Shown here: positions 1 through 7,565 of the stretch, one piece after another
Layout: each line of letters opens with the position of its first letter
Position numbering within the stretch: position 1 is the first letter of the stretch
From: Clostridia bacterium
GTDB taxonomy: Bacteria; Bacillota; Clostridia; Christensenellales; Pumilibacteraceae
DNA: 64,000 nt
Reading direction: 5' to 3'
Assembly: GCA_022793815.1 (NCBI GenBank)
Contig: JAAWDP010000009.1
Coordinates: forward strand, 1-64,000
Translations under genes and position numbers: made by a program
Notes under the pieces: generated by a model
Database searches by the model: none
What the model was told of the DNA's origin: nothing
The model's input: the letters and a program-made list of their open reading frames with translations, nothing else

Positions 1-86
1 ATATAAATCGAAGGGTCGTTTCCCCAATCTCTGTATAACTGATGACAAAGCTCCCTTGTCATTATACGGAGAGAAATTTCGTCCAT
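1..86 (-). CDS. GNAT-family N-acetyltransferase, N-terminal fragment
   Basis: This is the first 28 codons of a leftward gene that leaves the window at base 1. The ATG lies at 84-86, preceded by an AGAGG ribosome site about five bases upstream. The translation begins MDEISLRIMTREL and continues CHQLYRDWGNDPSIY. Arg-Met-Thr-x-Glu-Leu-Cys-His followed by Tyr-Arg and Asn-Asp-Pro is a common N-terminal pattern of Clostridia GNAT acetyltransferases, which move an acetyl group from acetyl-CoA to an amine. A consensus leftward promoter at 120-148 supports the start. The acetyl-CoA binding region is outside the window, so the substrate cannot be guessed. Confidence 0.7.
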   Translation of the reverse strand, partial: MDEISLRIMTRELCHQLYRDWGNDPSIY

Positions 87-119
87 ATACACCTCTAAAT
101 TACTGTTTAGCGTACAATT

Positions 120-148
120 ATTATATCACGAAAAATGAAAGAACGCAA
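120..148 (-). promoter_or_regulatory. Sigma-A promoter for the GNAT gene
   Basis: On the minus strand TTGCGT (143-148), a 17-bp spacer and TATAAT (120-125). Transcription would start near 113 and enter the GNAT start codon at 86. Confidence 0.7.
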
Positions 149-427
149 CCGATTGAATTTTGTGGGAAATATAAAACATATCTATATCTCACTAGGTTAC
201 GAGTAGCCTAATTCGTCCACGAAAAAAAGTACAGAAAAGGCACAGCTTAACGCCATGCCTAAACCTTTTTATTTGCGTTTTATTAAATTCCCTGTGGGAA
301 TTACGGTAAACGCGGCTTTGTTTTTTGAAGCGTTTGCAATATGCAAGCCGAAACGGCATAAACATACGGTTTTCGGCTAATGATATTATATAGTGCAAAT
401 ATAAAATGGAAGAGGAGGAAGAAAAAA
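149..427. other. Intergenic region with inverted repeats, no gene seen
   Basis: No supported coding region on either strand. It holds a perfect short palindrome AATTCCC-tgt-GGGAATT (286-302), an AGCCGAAA/TTTCGGCT inverted repeat (346-378) and an imperfect AAAAGGCA/TGCC...CCTTTTT hairpin (about 235-271). Any of these could be operators or RNA structures between the GNAT gene and rubredoxin. No convincing promoter for rubredoxin was found. Confidence 0.4.
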
Positions 428-586
428 ATGAAATACGTGTGTGATGTCTGCGGTTGGGAATACGACGAGGCACAAGGCTATTCGGAGGGCGGAATCGCGC
501 CCGGAACCGAATGGGCAAATGTTCCCGAGGACTTTGTATGTCCGCTGTGCTCGGTGGATAAAAGCCGGTTTTCGCCGGCGGAATAA
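428..586 (+). CDS. rub: Rubredoxin
   Basis: A 52-residue protein of normal rubredoxin length. The two Cys knuckles are complete: CDVCGW near the N-terminus and CPLCSVDK near the C-terminus, which would bind one iron with four sulfur ligands. The aromatic core (Tyr in KYVCDVCGWEYD, Trp in TEWANVPEDFVCP) and the Pro-x-Asp-Phe-x-Cys-Pro segment are typical. It carries single electrons in the cytosol of anaerobes, for example to rubrerythrin or superoxide reductase, but no such partner gene is beside it. The start is fixed by GAGGAGG at 412-418. The gene is monocistronic and is followed by a hairpin terminator. Confidence 0.97.
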   Translation: MKYVCDVCGWEYDEAQGYSEGGIAPGTEWANVPEDFVCPLCSVDKSRFSPAE

Positions 587-616
587 AAGTTTCTCTCGGA
601 CCCGAAAAAGAGTAAG

Positions 617-651
617 ATGCCCGCGCTTTAACCGAAAAGCGTAGGCATTTT
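617..651 (+). terminator. Terminator of rubredoxin
   Basis: Outer stem ATGCC/GGCAT and inner stem CGCTTT/AAAGCG with a small internal loop, followed by TTTTG. Confidence 0.5.
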
Positions 652-762
652 GCTCTGCCCGAAATTCATGTGCGCCGGCGTTCTTTCGGGGACTATTGAA
701 CCGCAAATGCCCGACTTGCCGTTTTTTCGGCGCAAATTGCAGACGGTATTTTGTTTTAATAC

Positions 763-792
763 TTGACATGCGCCGTGTGGGTGTGTTAAAAT
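763..792 (+). promoter_or_regulatory. Promoter upstream of the GH3 gene
   Basis: TTGACA (763-768), 18-bp spacer, TAAAAT (787-792). The leader to the GH3 start is about 240 nt and contains a possible small ORF. Confidence 0.75.
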
Positions 793-856
793 ATTAAGGA
801 TAAAACGGTTGGGGCTCGAAGTCTTAAACGCGGTTATCGAAGGGGCGAAGTGATGT

Positions 857-1012
857 TTGGTATTTTTTCCGAAGAACGTCACGCTCGTCGGGATTTTTTT
901 ATACGGATTATTTGTCGGGGAGGACGAATCGTTCGGACACGTCAGGCGCGGCAATAAGCGGCTTTTTGACCGTGCCTTGTTTTACGGGGAAGACAGGCTC
1001 GGACGGAAATAA
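857..1012 (+). CDS. Possible small membrane protein (51 aa), uncertain
   Basis: An open frame from a TTG at 857 to TAA at 1010-1012, lying between the promoter at 763 and the GH3 gene. GAAGGGGCGAAG stands at a plausible ribosome-site distance. The translation starts with the hydrophobic stretch VFFPKNVTLVGIFLYGLFVG, then a charged, codon-typical tail ending RLFDRALFYGEDRLGRK. It resembles no family I recognise. The short length and TTG start make it doubtful. A second open frame from ATG 853 looks less protein-like. Confidence 0.3.
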   Translation: MVFFPKNVTLVGIFLYGLFVGEDESFGHVRRGNKRLFDRALFYGEDRLGRK

Positions 1013-1036
1013 ATTTTTTAAAGGGCGGATTTTTTA

Positions 1037-3562
1037 ATGAAATACCAAGAACTTATAAGCAAGATGACGCTGGAAGAAAAGGCGTCGCTCACTTCCGGCA
1101 AGGACTTTTGGCAGTCGATGGACATCGAAAAGTACGGCATACCCAACATGTTCCTTGCGGACGGACCTCACGGCATACGCCGTCAGGTGGCGGCTGCCGA
1201 CCACCTCGGTCTGAATCCCAGCGCAAACGCCACGTGCTTTCCTACGGCAGTCACCATGGCAAACAGCTGGAACGACGAACTCGGAGAGGAAATGGCGCGG
1301 TGTTTGGGACGCGAAGCGGTGGCGCAGGACGTCAACGTGCTGCTCGGACCCGGCACGAACATGAAAAGAAACCCGCGCTGCGGACGTAATTTCGAATACT
1401 TTTCCGAAGACCCGTACCTTGCCGGCAGAATGGCGGCGGCTTATGCACGCGGCATACAGTCCAACGGAATTTCCGCGTGCGTCAAGCACTATGCGGCAAA
1501 CAATCAGGAAGAAGGGCGCATGACCGTCGATTCCGTAATGGACGAACGTACCCTGCGCGAAATTTATCTTCCCGCTTTCGAAATGGCTGTCAAGCAGGGC
1601 GGCGTTAAAACGATAATGAGCGCGTACAACCTTGTCAACGGCGAGTACGCGAACGAAAGCATACATCTTCTGCGCGAAATATTGCGTGAAGACTGGGGCT
1701 TCGACGGAGTGGTCGTCACCGACTGGGGCGGAGATAACGACCGCGTGGCGGGACTTATAGCCGGCAACGAGCTTGAAATGCCTACCACGGGCGGCGAAAC
1801 CAATCAGGACATAGTGAATGCGGTCAAGGCGGGTACGCTCGACGAAAGCGTGCTCGACGAGTGTATCGACCGCTTGCTCGATTTGATTTTCACAACGCAC
1901 GCCGCGCTCGAAAAGGCGAAAGCAGACCTCGGCGAAGACGCGGAAAAAGCGCAGAAAGAACACGAAGAAATGGTGGCGAAGCACCACGAAACGGCTGTCA
2001 GAGCCGCCGAAGAAGCCATGGTGCTGCTCAAAAACGAAGACGCGGCGCTGCCTCTTACGAGCGGTACGAAAGTCGCGGTAATAGGCGATTTTGCGGCAAA
2101 TCCCCGCTATCAGGGCGCAGGTTCGTCGCTCGTCAATCCGACTCACCTCGATAAAACTCTCGACATAGTAAAAGATTACGACTTCGATTTCGTAGGCTAC
2201 GAAAAAGGTTTCGACCGCTACGGAAAGAAGAAAAAGGGTCTTATCAAAAAGGCGGTCAAACTTGCGAAAAAAGCCGACGCCGCGCTTGTTTACCTCGGAT
2301 TGGACGAAGTCACCGAATCCGAGGGCTTGGACAGAAAGAACATCGACTTGCATCAAAATCAGATAGATTTGCTTGCCGCGCTCAAAGCGACGGGTAAAAA
2401 GATTATCGCCGTGCTTTCCTGCGGAAGCGCAATCGAAATCAAGTTCGACGGTTACTGCGACGCGCTCCTTTATGCCGCGCTCGGCGGTCAGGGCGGAGCG
2501 AGAGCCGCGCTCAATATCATAACGGGCAAGGTCACGCCCAGCGGCAAACTTTCCGAAACCTATCCGCTTGCTTATACCGACTGCCCGTCGGCTTCGCACT
2601 TCCCCGGACTTTACAGAACCGTGGAATACCGCGAGGGTCTGTTCATAGGCTACCGCTACTACGATACGGCAAATGTTCCCGTTAAATATCCGTTCGGTTA
2701 CGGACTGTCGTACACTTCCTTCGAGTACGGCGATATCGAAACAAGCGAAAACGGCGTCAAATTCAAAATCACGAATACGGGCGGCGCAGTCGGCAAAGAA
2801 GTGGCGCAGATGTACGTGTCCAAAAAGGACGGAGAAGTGTTCCGTCCCAAAAAGGAACTCAAAGGCTTTAAGAAAGTCGAACTTGCGCCGGGCGAAACCA
2901 AGCAGGTCGAGATAGACTTCGACGAATACACGTTCCGCTATTTCAACGTCGAAACAAACAAATGGGAGATTGAGGGCGGCGAATACGAAATTTCCGTTGC
3001 CGCGGCAGTCGACGACGTAAGACTCACCGCAACCGTCGTGCGCGAAGGCAGCGGCGCGAAAAATCCGTACAATCCCGAAATACTGCCTTCATACTATAAG
3101 GGCGAAACCGCAAACGTAAGCGACGAAGAATTTACCGCGCTTTTGGGTCATGCGATTCCCGACGAGAAAAAGGGACTGAATTTCTACAAAAAGAAAAGAA
3201 TAGTAGTCGATTACAACACCACCGTCAAAGAACTCAGATATTCGCGCCGCTGGGTCGGCAGAGCGTTTGCGGGAGCCATAAACTTCGCGATAGGATTCCT
3301 TCGCGGCGTAGGCAACCGCACTATGGCAAACACGCTTATAATGGGCGTGCTCAACCAGCCCATGCGCGGACTGTCGCGTATGACGGGCGGCGGTATAAAT
3401 TTCCCTCAGCTCGACGGACTTATCGAAATGTTCAACGGACATTTCTTCAAAGGTCTGCACCACTTCCTCAAAGCGGGCAGGGCGCGTAAGAGATTGAGAA
3501 AAGCCGAGCGCAAAGCCGCGAAACAAGCGGAGAAAGAAGCAAAGAAATCCGCCGCGAAATAA
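1037..3562 (+). CDS. Beta-glucosidase, glycoside hydrolase family 3 (cytosolic)
   Basis: An 841-residue GH3 enzyme that removes terminal beta-linked sugars from oligosaccharides with retention of configuration. Domain order is the usual one: TIM-barrel domain (about 10-300) with the substrate Lys-His pair K150-H151 and nucleophile D229 in VVTDWGG, alpha/beta sandwich domain (about 310-560), and fibronectin type III-like domain (about 585-670). A C-terminal extension (about 680-841) ends in a Lys/Ala-rich helix and is common in Clostridia GH3 proteins. There is no signal peptide, so it should act on imported oligosaccharides. AAAGGGCGG precedes the ATG. It is transcribed alone, with a promoter at 763 and a terminator at 3572. 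The exact substrate is unknown. Confidence 0.93.
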   Translation: MKYQELISKMTLEEKASLTSGKDFWQSMDIEKYGIPNMFLADGPHGIRRQVAAADHLGLNPSANATCFPTAVTMANSWNDELGEEMARCLGREAVAQDVNVLLGPGTNMKRNPRCGRNFEYFSEDPYLAGRMAAAYARGIQSNGISACVKHYAANNQEEGRMTVDSVMDERTLREIYLPAFEMAVKQGGVKTIMSAYNLVNGEYANESIHLLREILREDWGFDGVVVTDWGGDNDRVAGLIAGNELEMPTTGGETNQDIVNAVKAGTLDESVLDECIDRLLDLIFTTHAALEKAKADLGEDAEKAQKEHEEMVAKHHETAVRAAEEAMVLLKNEDAALPLTSGTKVAVIGDFAANPRYQGAGSSLVNPTHLDKTLDIVKDYDFDFVGYEKGFDRYGKKKKGLIKKAVKLAKKADAALVYLGLDEVTESEGLDRKNIDLHQNQIDLLAALKATGKKIIAVLSCGSAIEIKFDGYCDALLYAALGGQGGARAALNIITGKVTPSGKLSETYPLAYTDCPSASHFPGLYRTVEYREGLFIGYRYYDTANVPVKYPFGYGLSYTSFEYGDIETSENGVKFKITNTGGAVGKEVAQMYVSKKDGEVFRPKKELKGFKKVELAPGETKQVEIDFDEYTFRYFNVETNKWEIEGGEYEISVAAAVDDVRLTATVVREGSGAKNPYNPEILPSYYKGETANVSDEEFTALLGHAIPDEKKGLNFYKKKRIVVDYNTTVKELRYSRRWVGRAFAGAINFAIGFLRGVGNRTMANTLIMGVLNQPMRGLSRMTGGGINFPQLDGLIEMFNGHFFKGLHHFLKAGRARKRLRKAERKAAKQAEKEAKKSAAK

Positions 3563-3571
3563 ACCGAAAAC

Positions 3572-3606
3572 AAACGCCTGTTCCTTTGCGGAGCAGGCGT
3601 TTTTTT
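3572..3606 (+). terminator. Terminator of the GH3 gene
   Basis: Stem AAACGCCTG/CAGGCGTTT with a 13-nt loop, followed by a T run. Confidence 0.85.
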
Positions 3607-3626
3607 ATGCGGTTTCCTTTAAATAC

Positions 3627-3655
3627 TTGCCAAATCGCGATAACGGGTGTATAAT
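3627..3655 (+). promoter_or_regulatory. Promoter of the glf operon
   Basis: TTGCCA (3627-3632), 17-bp spacer, TATAAT (3650-3655). Confidence 0.75.
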
Positions 3656-3730
3656 TATGTCGTCTTGCGCTTATGCGCGGATGTTTCCCGGCACTGCATA
3701 TCGACCGGGACGAAAAAGGGAGAAGAAACA

Positions 3731-4894
3731 ATGGATAAAAAACACGCGCTCATAGTGGGCGCAGGGCTTACGGGCGCGAGCGTAGCCAGAGTTCTCGCGG
3801 ACGCAGGCTATAAAGTTACCTTATGGGAAAAAGAAAATCGGGTTGCGGGCGCGGTCGCGGATAAAAGCAAGGACGGCTATTTCGTTCAGATTCACGGACC
3901 CCATCTGTTCCACACAAACATAAAGGAAGTTTACGAATTTCTGTCGCGTTTCACCGAGTGGTTCGAATACCGCCACACCGTGCGCGCGCTTGTGGACGGC
4001 AAGTATATCCCGGTACCGTTCAATTTCACGACACTGGAAATGCTTTACGGCAAAGCCGACGCCGACCGCATAGAGAAAAAGCTTACGGACGCATACGGCA
4101 AAGACGGAGCGGTTTCCATATCCGAAATGCGCGAAAACGCCGACACGGAAATAAAGAATTTTGCCGAGCGCGTATACAAATGCATTTTTGAATTTTATTC
4201 GGCAAAGCAGTGGGGCATGGATATGGCGAAAATCGACCCGTCGGTGCTCGGCCGCGTTCCCGTCAGAACGGGTTATACCGACGGCTATTTTGCCGATAAA
4301 TATCAGGCAATGCCCGTCAAAGGCTTTTCCGCCGTTGTGGAAAACATGCTCGACCATAAAAACATAGAAACGGTTACGGGAGTCGACGCGCTGACCCGTA
4401 TTTCGGTAGAGGGCAAAGACGTAATCGTCGACGGCGAAAAAGCCGATTATCCCGTGGTATATACGGGCTGTTTGGACGCTCTCATGAAGTTCGTATACGG
4501 TGCGCTTCCGTACCGAACGCTACGTTTCGATTTCGAAGAAGTAAACGCCGAAAGTTTTCAGCCGTTCGGAGTGGTCAATTACACCGTGAGCGAAGAGTTC
4601 ACGAGAATAAGCGAGTACAAAAAATTTACGGCGCAGAACGTCAAAAGCGACACAAGCGTGATTGTGCGCGAATATCCGCTGGCTTACGATGGACAGAAAG
4701 AGCTTTCTCCTTACTATCCTCTGCCCGTAGCCGAGGCGCGTGCACGCTTTGCCGAATATAAAGCAGATGCGGACAAAGCCGAAAACCTTTATCTTGCCGG
4801 CAGACTCGGCAGATACGTATATGTAAATATGGATAAGGCGGTGGCGGATGCACTGGAACTTGCGCGTGAAATTTTACGGGGGGGGAACAGATAA
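3731..4894 (+). CDS. glf: UDP-galactopyranose mutase
   Basis: A 387-residue flavoenzyme that converts UDP-galactopyranose to UDP-galactofuranose, the donor for galactofuranose in surface glycans. The N-terminal FAD-binding fold shows VGAGLTGA (residues 9-15) and an acidic residue closing the second strand. IHGPHLFHT and the NFTTLE segment match the family. The C-terminus has the flavin-proximal LAGRLGRYVYVNMD motif. AAGGGAGAAG precedes the ATG at 3731; the upstream in-frame ATG at 3647 overlaps the promoter and is rejected. The stop codon abuts the start of the next gene, so the two are likely translationally coupled. A run of eight G lies at 4878-4885 just before the stop. Confidence 0.95.
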   Translation: MDKKHALIVGAGLTGASVARVLADAGYKVTLWEKENRVAGAVADKSKDGYFVQIHGPHLFHTNIKEVYEFLSRFTEWFEYRHTVRALVDGKYIPVPFNFTTLEMLYGKADADRIEKKLTDAYGKDGAVSISEMRENADTEIKNFAERVYKCIFEFYSAKQWGMDMAKIDPSVLGRVPVRTGYTDGYFADKYQAMPVKGFSAVVENMLDHKNIETVTGVDALTRISVEGKDVIVDGEKADYPVVYTGCLDALMKFVYGALPYRTLRFDFEEVNAESFQPFGVVNYTVSEEFTRISEYKKFTAQNVKSDTSVIVREYPLAYDGQKELSPYYPLPVAEARARFAEYKADADKAENLYLAGRLGRYVYVNMDKAVADALELAREILRGGNR

Positions 4895-6079
4895 ATGGCA
4901 GATAAAGATTATAAGCCGAGAGTTGTATTCCCTTACGTCGAGGCGGGATTCGGACACATAATGCCCATTACCGCGGCAAGCAATGCTTTCGAAGCGAAAT
5001 ACGGCGACAAGTGCGAAGTCGTGCGCACGTATTTCTTTCAGGATACGGGCAATCCCGATATGAAACATATCGAGGACGATTTGGTGGTACAGGTCCGCAA
5101 ACACAATCATCACAAGATAAACGGTATAGCGCAGTTTGCCGCCATGGCTTTCGTCGGGCAGCGCAATGCACTGAATTTCGTCATGCGCAAGCGCTATAAA
5201 AAAGGATTCGAGTCCGCCATGCAATATATGACGAGCCTCAAACCCGACCTTGTGTTCAACACTCATTTTTCCACACTCTACTATGCCAACGAGTGCCGCG
5301 CAAAACGCGGTCTTGATACTTCGGTTGTGGCATACTGTCCCGACCCCATTGTGGGCAGACAGTGGGACAGACGCAGCGACCTTATTGTTCTGTCGTCGGA
5401 AAACGGCAAAAAGAAAGCGGCGAAAACATTGAAGCTTCCGCCCGAGCGTTTTGCCACCGTGCCGTTTCTTATACGTAAAGACGTGGAAAAGTACGACGAG
5501 GGCAAAGAGCATTACCGCGAAATGCTCGGCATAGACAAAAACAAGTTTACCGTATTGCTTGTCGACGGCGCATACGGGGAAGGAAAGCTGGAAGCCACCG
5601 CCCGCGCTCTCGTAAAAAGCGGAATGCCTCTCACGGTTATAGCGGTCTGCGGTAAAAACGAGCCGCTCAAAAATCGGCTCGAAGCGCTGGAAACGGACGA
5701 AAACGTCGATTTCAAGGTATACGGTTTTACCGACAAGATACTGCTGCTCAATGCGGCGGCGGATTTGTTCGTCGGAAAAAGCGGCGCAAGCAATCTTGCC
5801 GAATCGAGCTATCTCACAGTGCCGCAGATTATCACGCTGTACGCCACCCCGATAGAAAAGTGGATAGGCGAGTTTTATATCGACGAGATAGGCACGGCGG
5901 AGAAGATAACGAATATAAATAAAATAGTTGAAAAGATACGCGAGTATATGACATATCCCGAGCGCATGGACGACAAAAAAGCCGCATGCCTCAAAGTCAA
6001 AACCACCGCAGGCGGCGAAATGATTGCCGATATGCTGTTCGAAATTCTGAAAAAACGCTTCCCTCATCTCGGAGAATAA
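4895..6079 (+). CDS. Glycosyltransferase of the MGDG synthase / MurG (GT28) type
   Basis: A 394-residue GT-B enzyme. The N-terminal domain has the GFGH glycine loop (residues 18-21) typical of MGDG-synthase and MurG acceptor domains. The C-terminal domain carries the nucleotide-sugar site with VGKSGASNLAE (from residue 293). There is no transmembrane segment; such enzymes sit on the cytosolic membrane face and add a sugar to a lipid. Because it directly follows glf, the donor may be UDP-galactofuranose or another UDP-hexose and the product a glycolipid, but that is inference. The ATG follows the glf TAA with no gap, and the glf G-run serves as its ribosome site. Confidence 0.8.
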   Translation: MADKDYKPRVVFPYVEAGFGHIMPITAASNAFEAKYGDKCEVVRTYFFQDTGNPDMKHIEDDLVVQVRKHNHHKINGIAQFAAMAFVGQRNALNFVMRKRYKKGFESAMQYMTSLKPDLVFNTHFSTLYYANECRAKRGLDTSVVAYCPDPIVGRQWDRRSDLIVLSSENGKKKAAKTLKLPPERFATVPFLIRKDVEKYDEGKEHYREMLGIDKNKFTVLLVDGAYGEGKLEATARALVKSGMPLTVIAVCGKNEPLKNRLEALETDENVDFKVYGFTDKILLLNAAADLFVGKSGASNLAESSYLTVPQIITLYATPIEKWIGEFYIDEIGTAEKITNINKIVEKIREYMTYPERMDDKKAACLKVKTTAGGEMIADMLFEILKKRFPHLGE

Positions 6080-6080
6080 T

Positions 6081-7433
6081 ATGAGCGGTTTCAAAATCGC
6101 AAACGCGGTACTGAAAAAGTATACGGGCAAAGAAGAAAACCCGGTCATTCCCGACGGCGTCGTCGAAATCGGCGACAATGCTTTTTCCTATGCCAAAATA
6201 CGTTCTCTCGTTATTCCCGAAGGTGTTGTAAAAATAGGAAACGGAGCGTTCGACAGCTGCGACATGCTCGAAAGCATCACGCTTCCCGATACGCTCGAAA
6301 CGATAGGCGACGATGCGTTCGCGTTCTGCGAAAAACTCGGAGAAGTCAACCTGCCGCCGAAAGTACGTTCGCTGGGCTGCGGTGCGTTTGCGTACTGCGA
6401 AAGTCTTAAAAAAGTGACTTTTCCCGACGGCATAGTGGACGTCGAAAATATATTTTCCAACTGCCCGATAGAAGAAATAATCTTGCCCGATTCCGTTAAA
6501 AGCGTTTACGGTCTGTGCTTTTTCTGTAAGAAATTGAAAAAAGTCCGCCTGCCGCAAGGTCTTGAAGAGATAGGATATCAGGCATTTTACGGGTGCTATG
6601 CGCTGGAAGAGATAGAAAACTTTTTCCCTTCCGTGCAAAGCGTGGACGAAAACGCATTCTACGGCTGTAATCTGCTTCCCGAAGAAATAAAAGAAGCGGT
6701 GCTCGGTATGAACCCTTCGGCATTCGACGCCGACGAGGAGGATTTACAGACCATGGACGAAATAGATGAAGCCGCCGTCGCAGAGAGGGAGAAGCCGCGG
6801 AAAGAATCGCTTTCGCCCGTTTCCGCGTCTGCCGCAGCGGCGGTGATTGCGTCCGTTTCGGAAGCAGCCGAAAAGCAGGCAAAAGTCCAAACCGCAAGAG
6901 AAAGAGTAATACACAGACAAACCGTGCCGGAGAAAGCGCCTCTGTCCGATTTCATTCCGCGCGAAGAACGTATTTACGTCGAGGAAACAGGCAAGAAATC
7001 GGGTAAAATCGCGGCGGCGTTTTTCAACGGACTGTTCCCGATAGCGCTGATTTGGGTGCTGTTCGACGGCGGCGCCATAATCGGCATGATAACGGGCGGC
7101 GTGTTTTCCGACCCGAAAATGCTGGCGTTACTGCTGTTTTTCGCTATTCATCTTTTTCCCGTCTACATATATATCGGCAGGGTGGTCAAAGGAATACGCG
7201 CGGCAGCAGCGTCGAGCGCGGCAGTCACCGACGTCAAAATTTATTTCAAAAACGGACAGTGCCTGTCCAGCGTGCTTTTGAGCCAAGTAAAGACTGCCCG
7301 AACCGTGCAAAAACGCGGAAGAAAACGCGATGTTTCCGTTATCCTCAAAAACGGCGACAAACTGCTGCTTACTGAACTGACCGATTACGTGGAGTTCGAA
7401 TCGCGTATTATCCGTCTTATCCGAGGCGATTGA
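6081..7433 (+). CDS. BspA-type leucine-rich repeat protein with C-terminal membrane anchor
   Basis: A 450-residue protein. Residues about 20-230 hold successive LRR_5 (BspA-like) repeats of the form VIPDGVVEIGDNAFSYAK. A charged, Ala-rich linker follows (about 230-300). Two transmembrane helices lie at about 310-340 and 347-366, then a roughly 80-residue tail. No N-terminal signal sequence is visible, so the LRR domain may face the cytosol, which is unusual because most BspA-like proteins are secreted. It starts one base after the glycosyltransferase stop and is the last gene of the glf operon. Its role is unknown; a scaffold for the glycosyltransferase is one possibility. Confidence 0.8.
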   Translation: MSGFKIANAVLKKYTGKEENPVIPDGVVEIGDNAFSYAKIRSLVIPEGVVKIGNGAFDSCDMLESITLPDTLETIGDDAFAFCEKLGEVNLPPKVRSLGCGAFAYCESLKKVTFPDGIVDVENIFSNCPIEEIILPDSVKSVYGLCFFCKKLKKVRLPQGLEEIGYQAFYGCYALEEIENFFPSVQSVDENAFYGCNLLPEEIKEAVLGMNPSAFDADEEDLQTMDEIDEAAVAEREKPRKESLSPVSASAAAAVIASVSEAAEKQAKVQTARERVIHRQTVPEKAPLSDFIPREERIYVEETGKKSGKIAAAFFNGLFPIALIWVLFDGGAIIGMITGGVFSDPKMLALLLFFAIHLFPVYIYIGRVVKGIRAAAASSAAVTDVKIYFKNGQCLSSVLLSQVKTARTVQKRGRKRDVSVILKNGDKLLLTELTDYVEFESRIIRLIRGD

Positions 7434-7462
7434 GTTGTTTACAGCCCGACAAAATCTTTTTT

Positions 7463-7487
7463 AATGCGAGCGTTACGCTCGCATTTT
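7463..7487 (+). terminator. Terminator of the glf operon
   Basis: Perfect 10-bp stem AATGCGAGCG/CGCTCGCATT with a TTA loop, followed by TTTG. Confidence 0.8.
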
Positions 7488-7490
7488 GTG

Positions 7491-7519
7491 TTGACATAAG
7501 ACATATAAAATGATATAAT
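7491..7519 (+). promoter_or_regulatory. Consensus promoter of the M60 peptidase gene
   Basis: TTGACA (7491-7496), 17-bp spacer, TATAAT (7514-7519): a full match to the sigma-A consensus. Confidence 0.9.
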
Positions 7520-7565
7520 CCCTTCACAAATTATTTTTTCGATTGATATCGGAGGATTTTTATTT

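Noticed and set aside
28..72. Long imperfect hairpin (TCTCTGTATAA with TTATACGGAGA, TGACAA with TTGTCA)
   Set aside because: It lies inside the start of the leftward GNAT coding region and has no T run, so it is probably a chance result of the coding sequence.
853..957. ATG-started 34-codon frame upstream of the GH3 gene
   Set aside because: Basic, domain-less translation; the overlapping TTG frame (857-1012) looks more protein-like.
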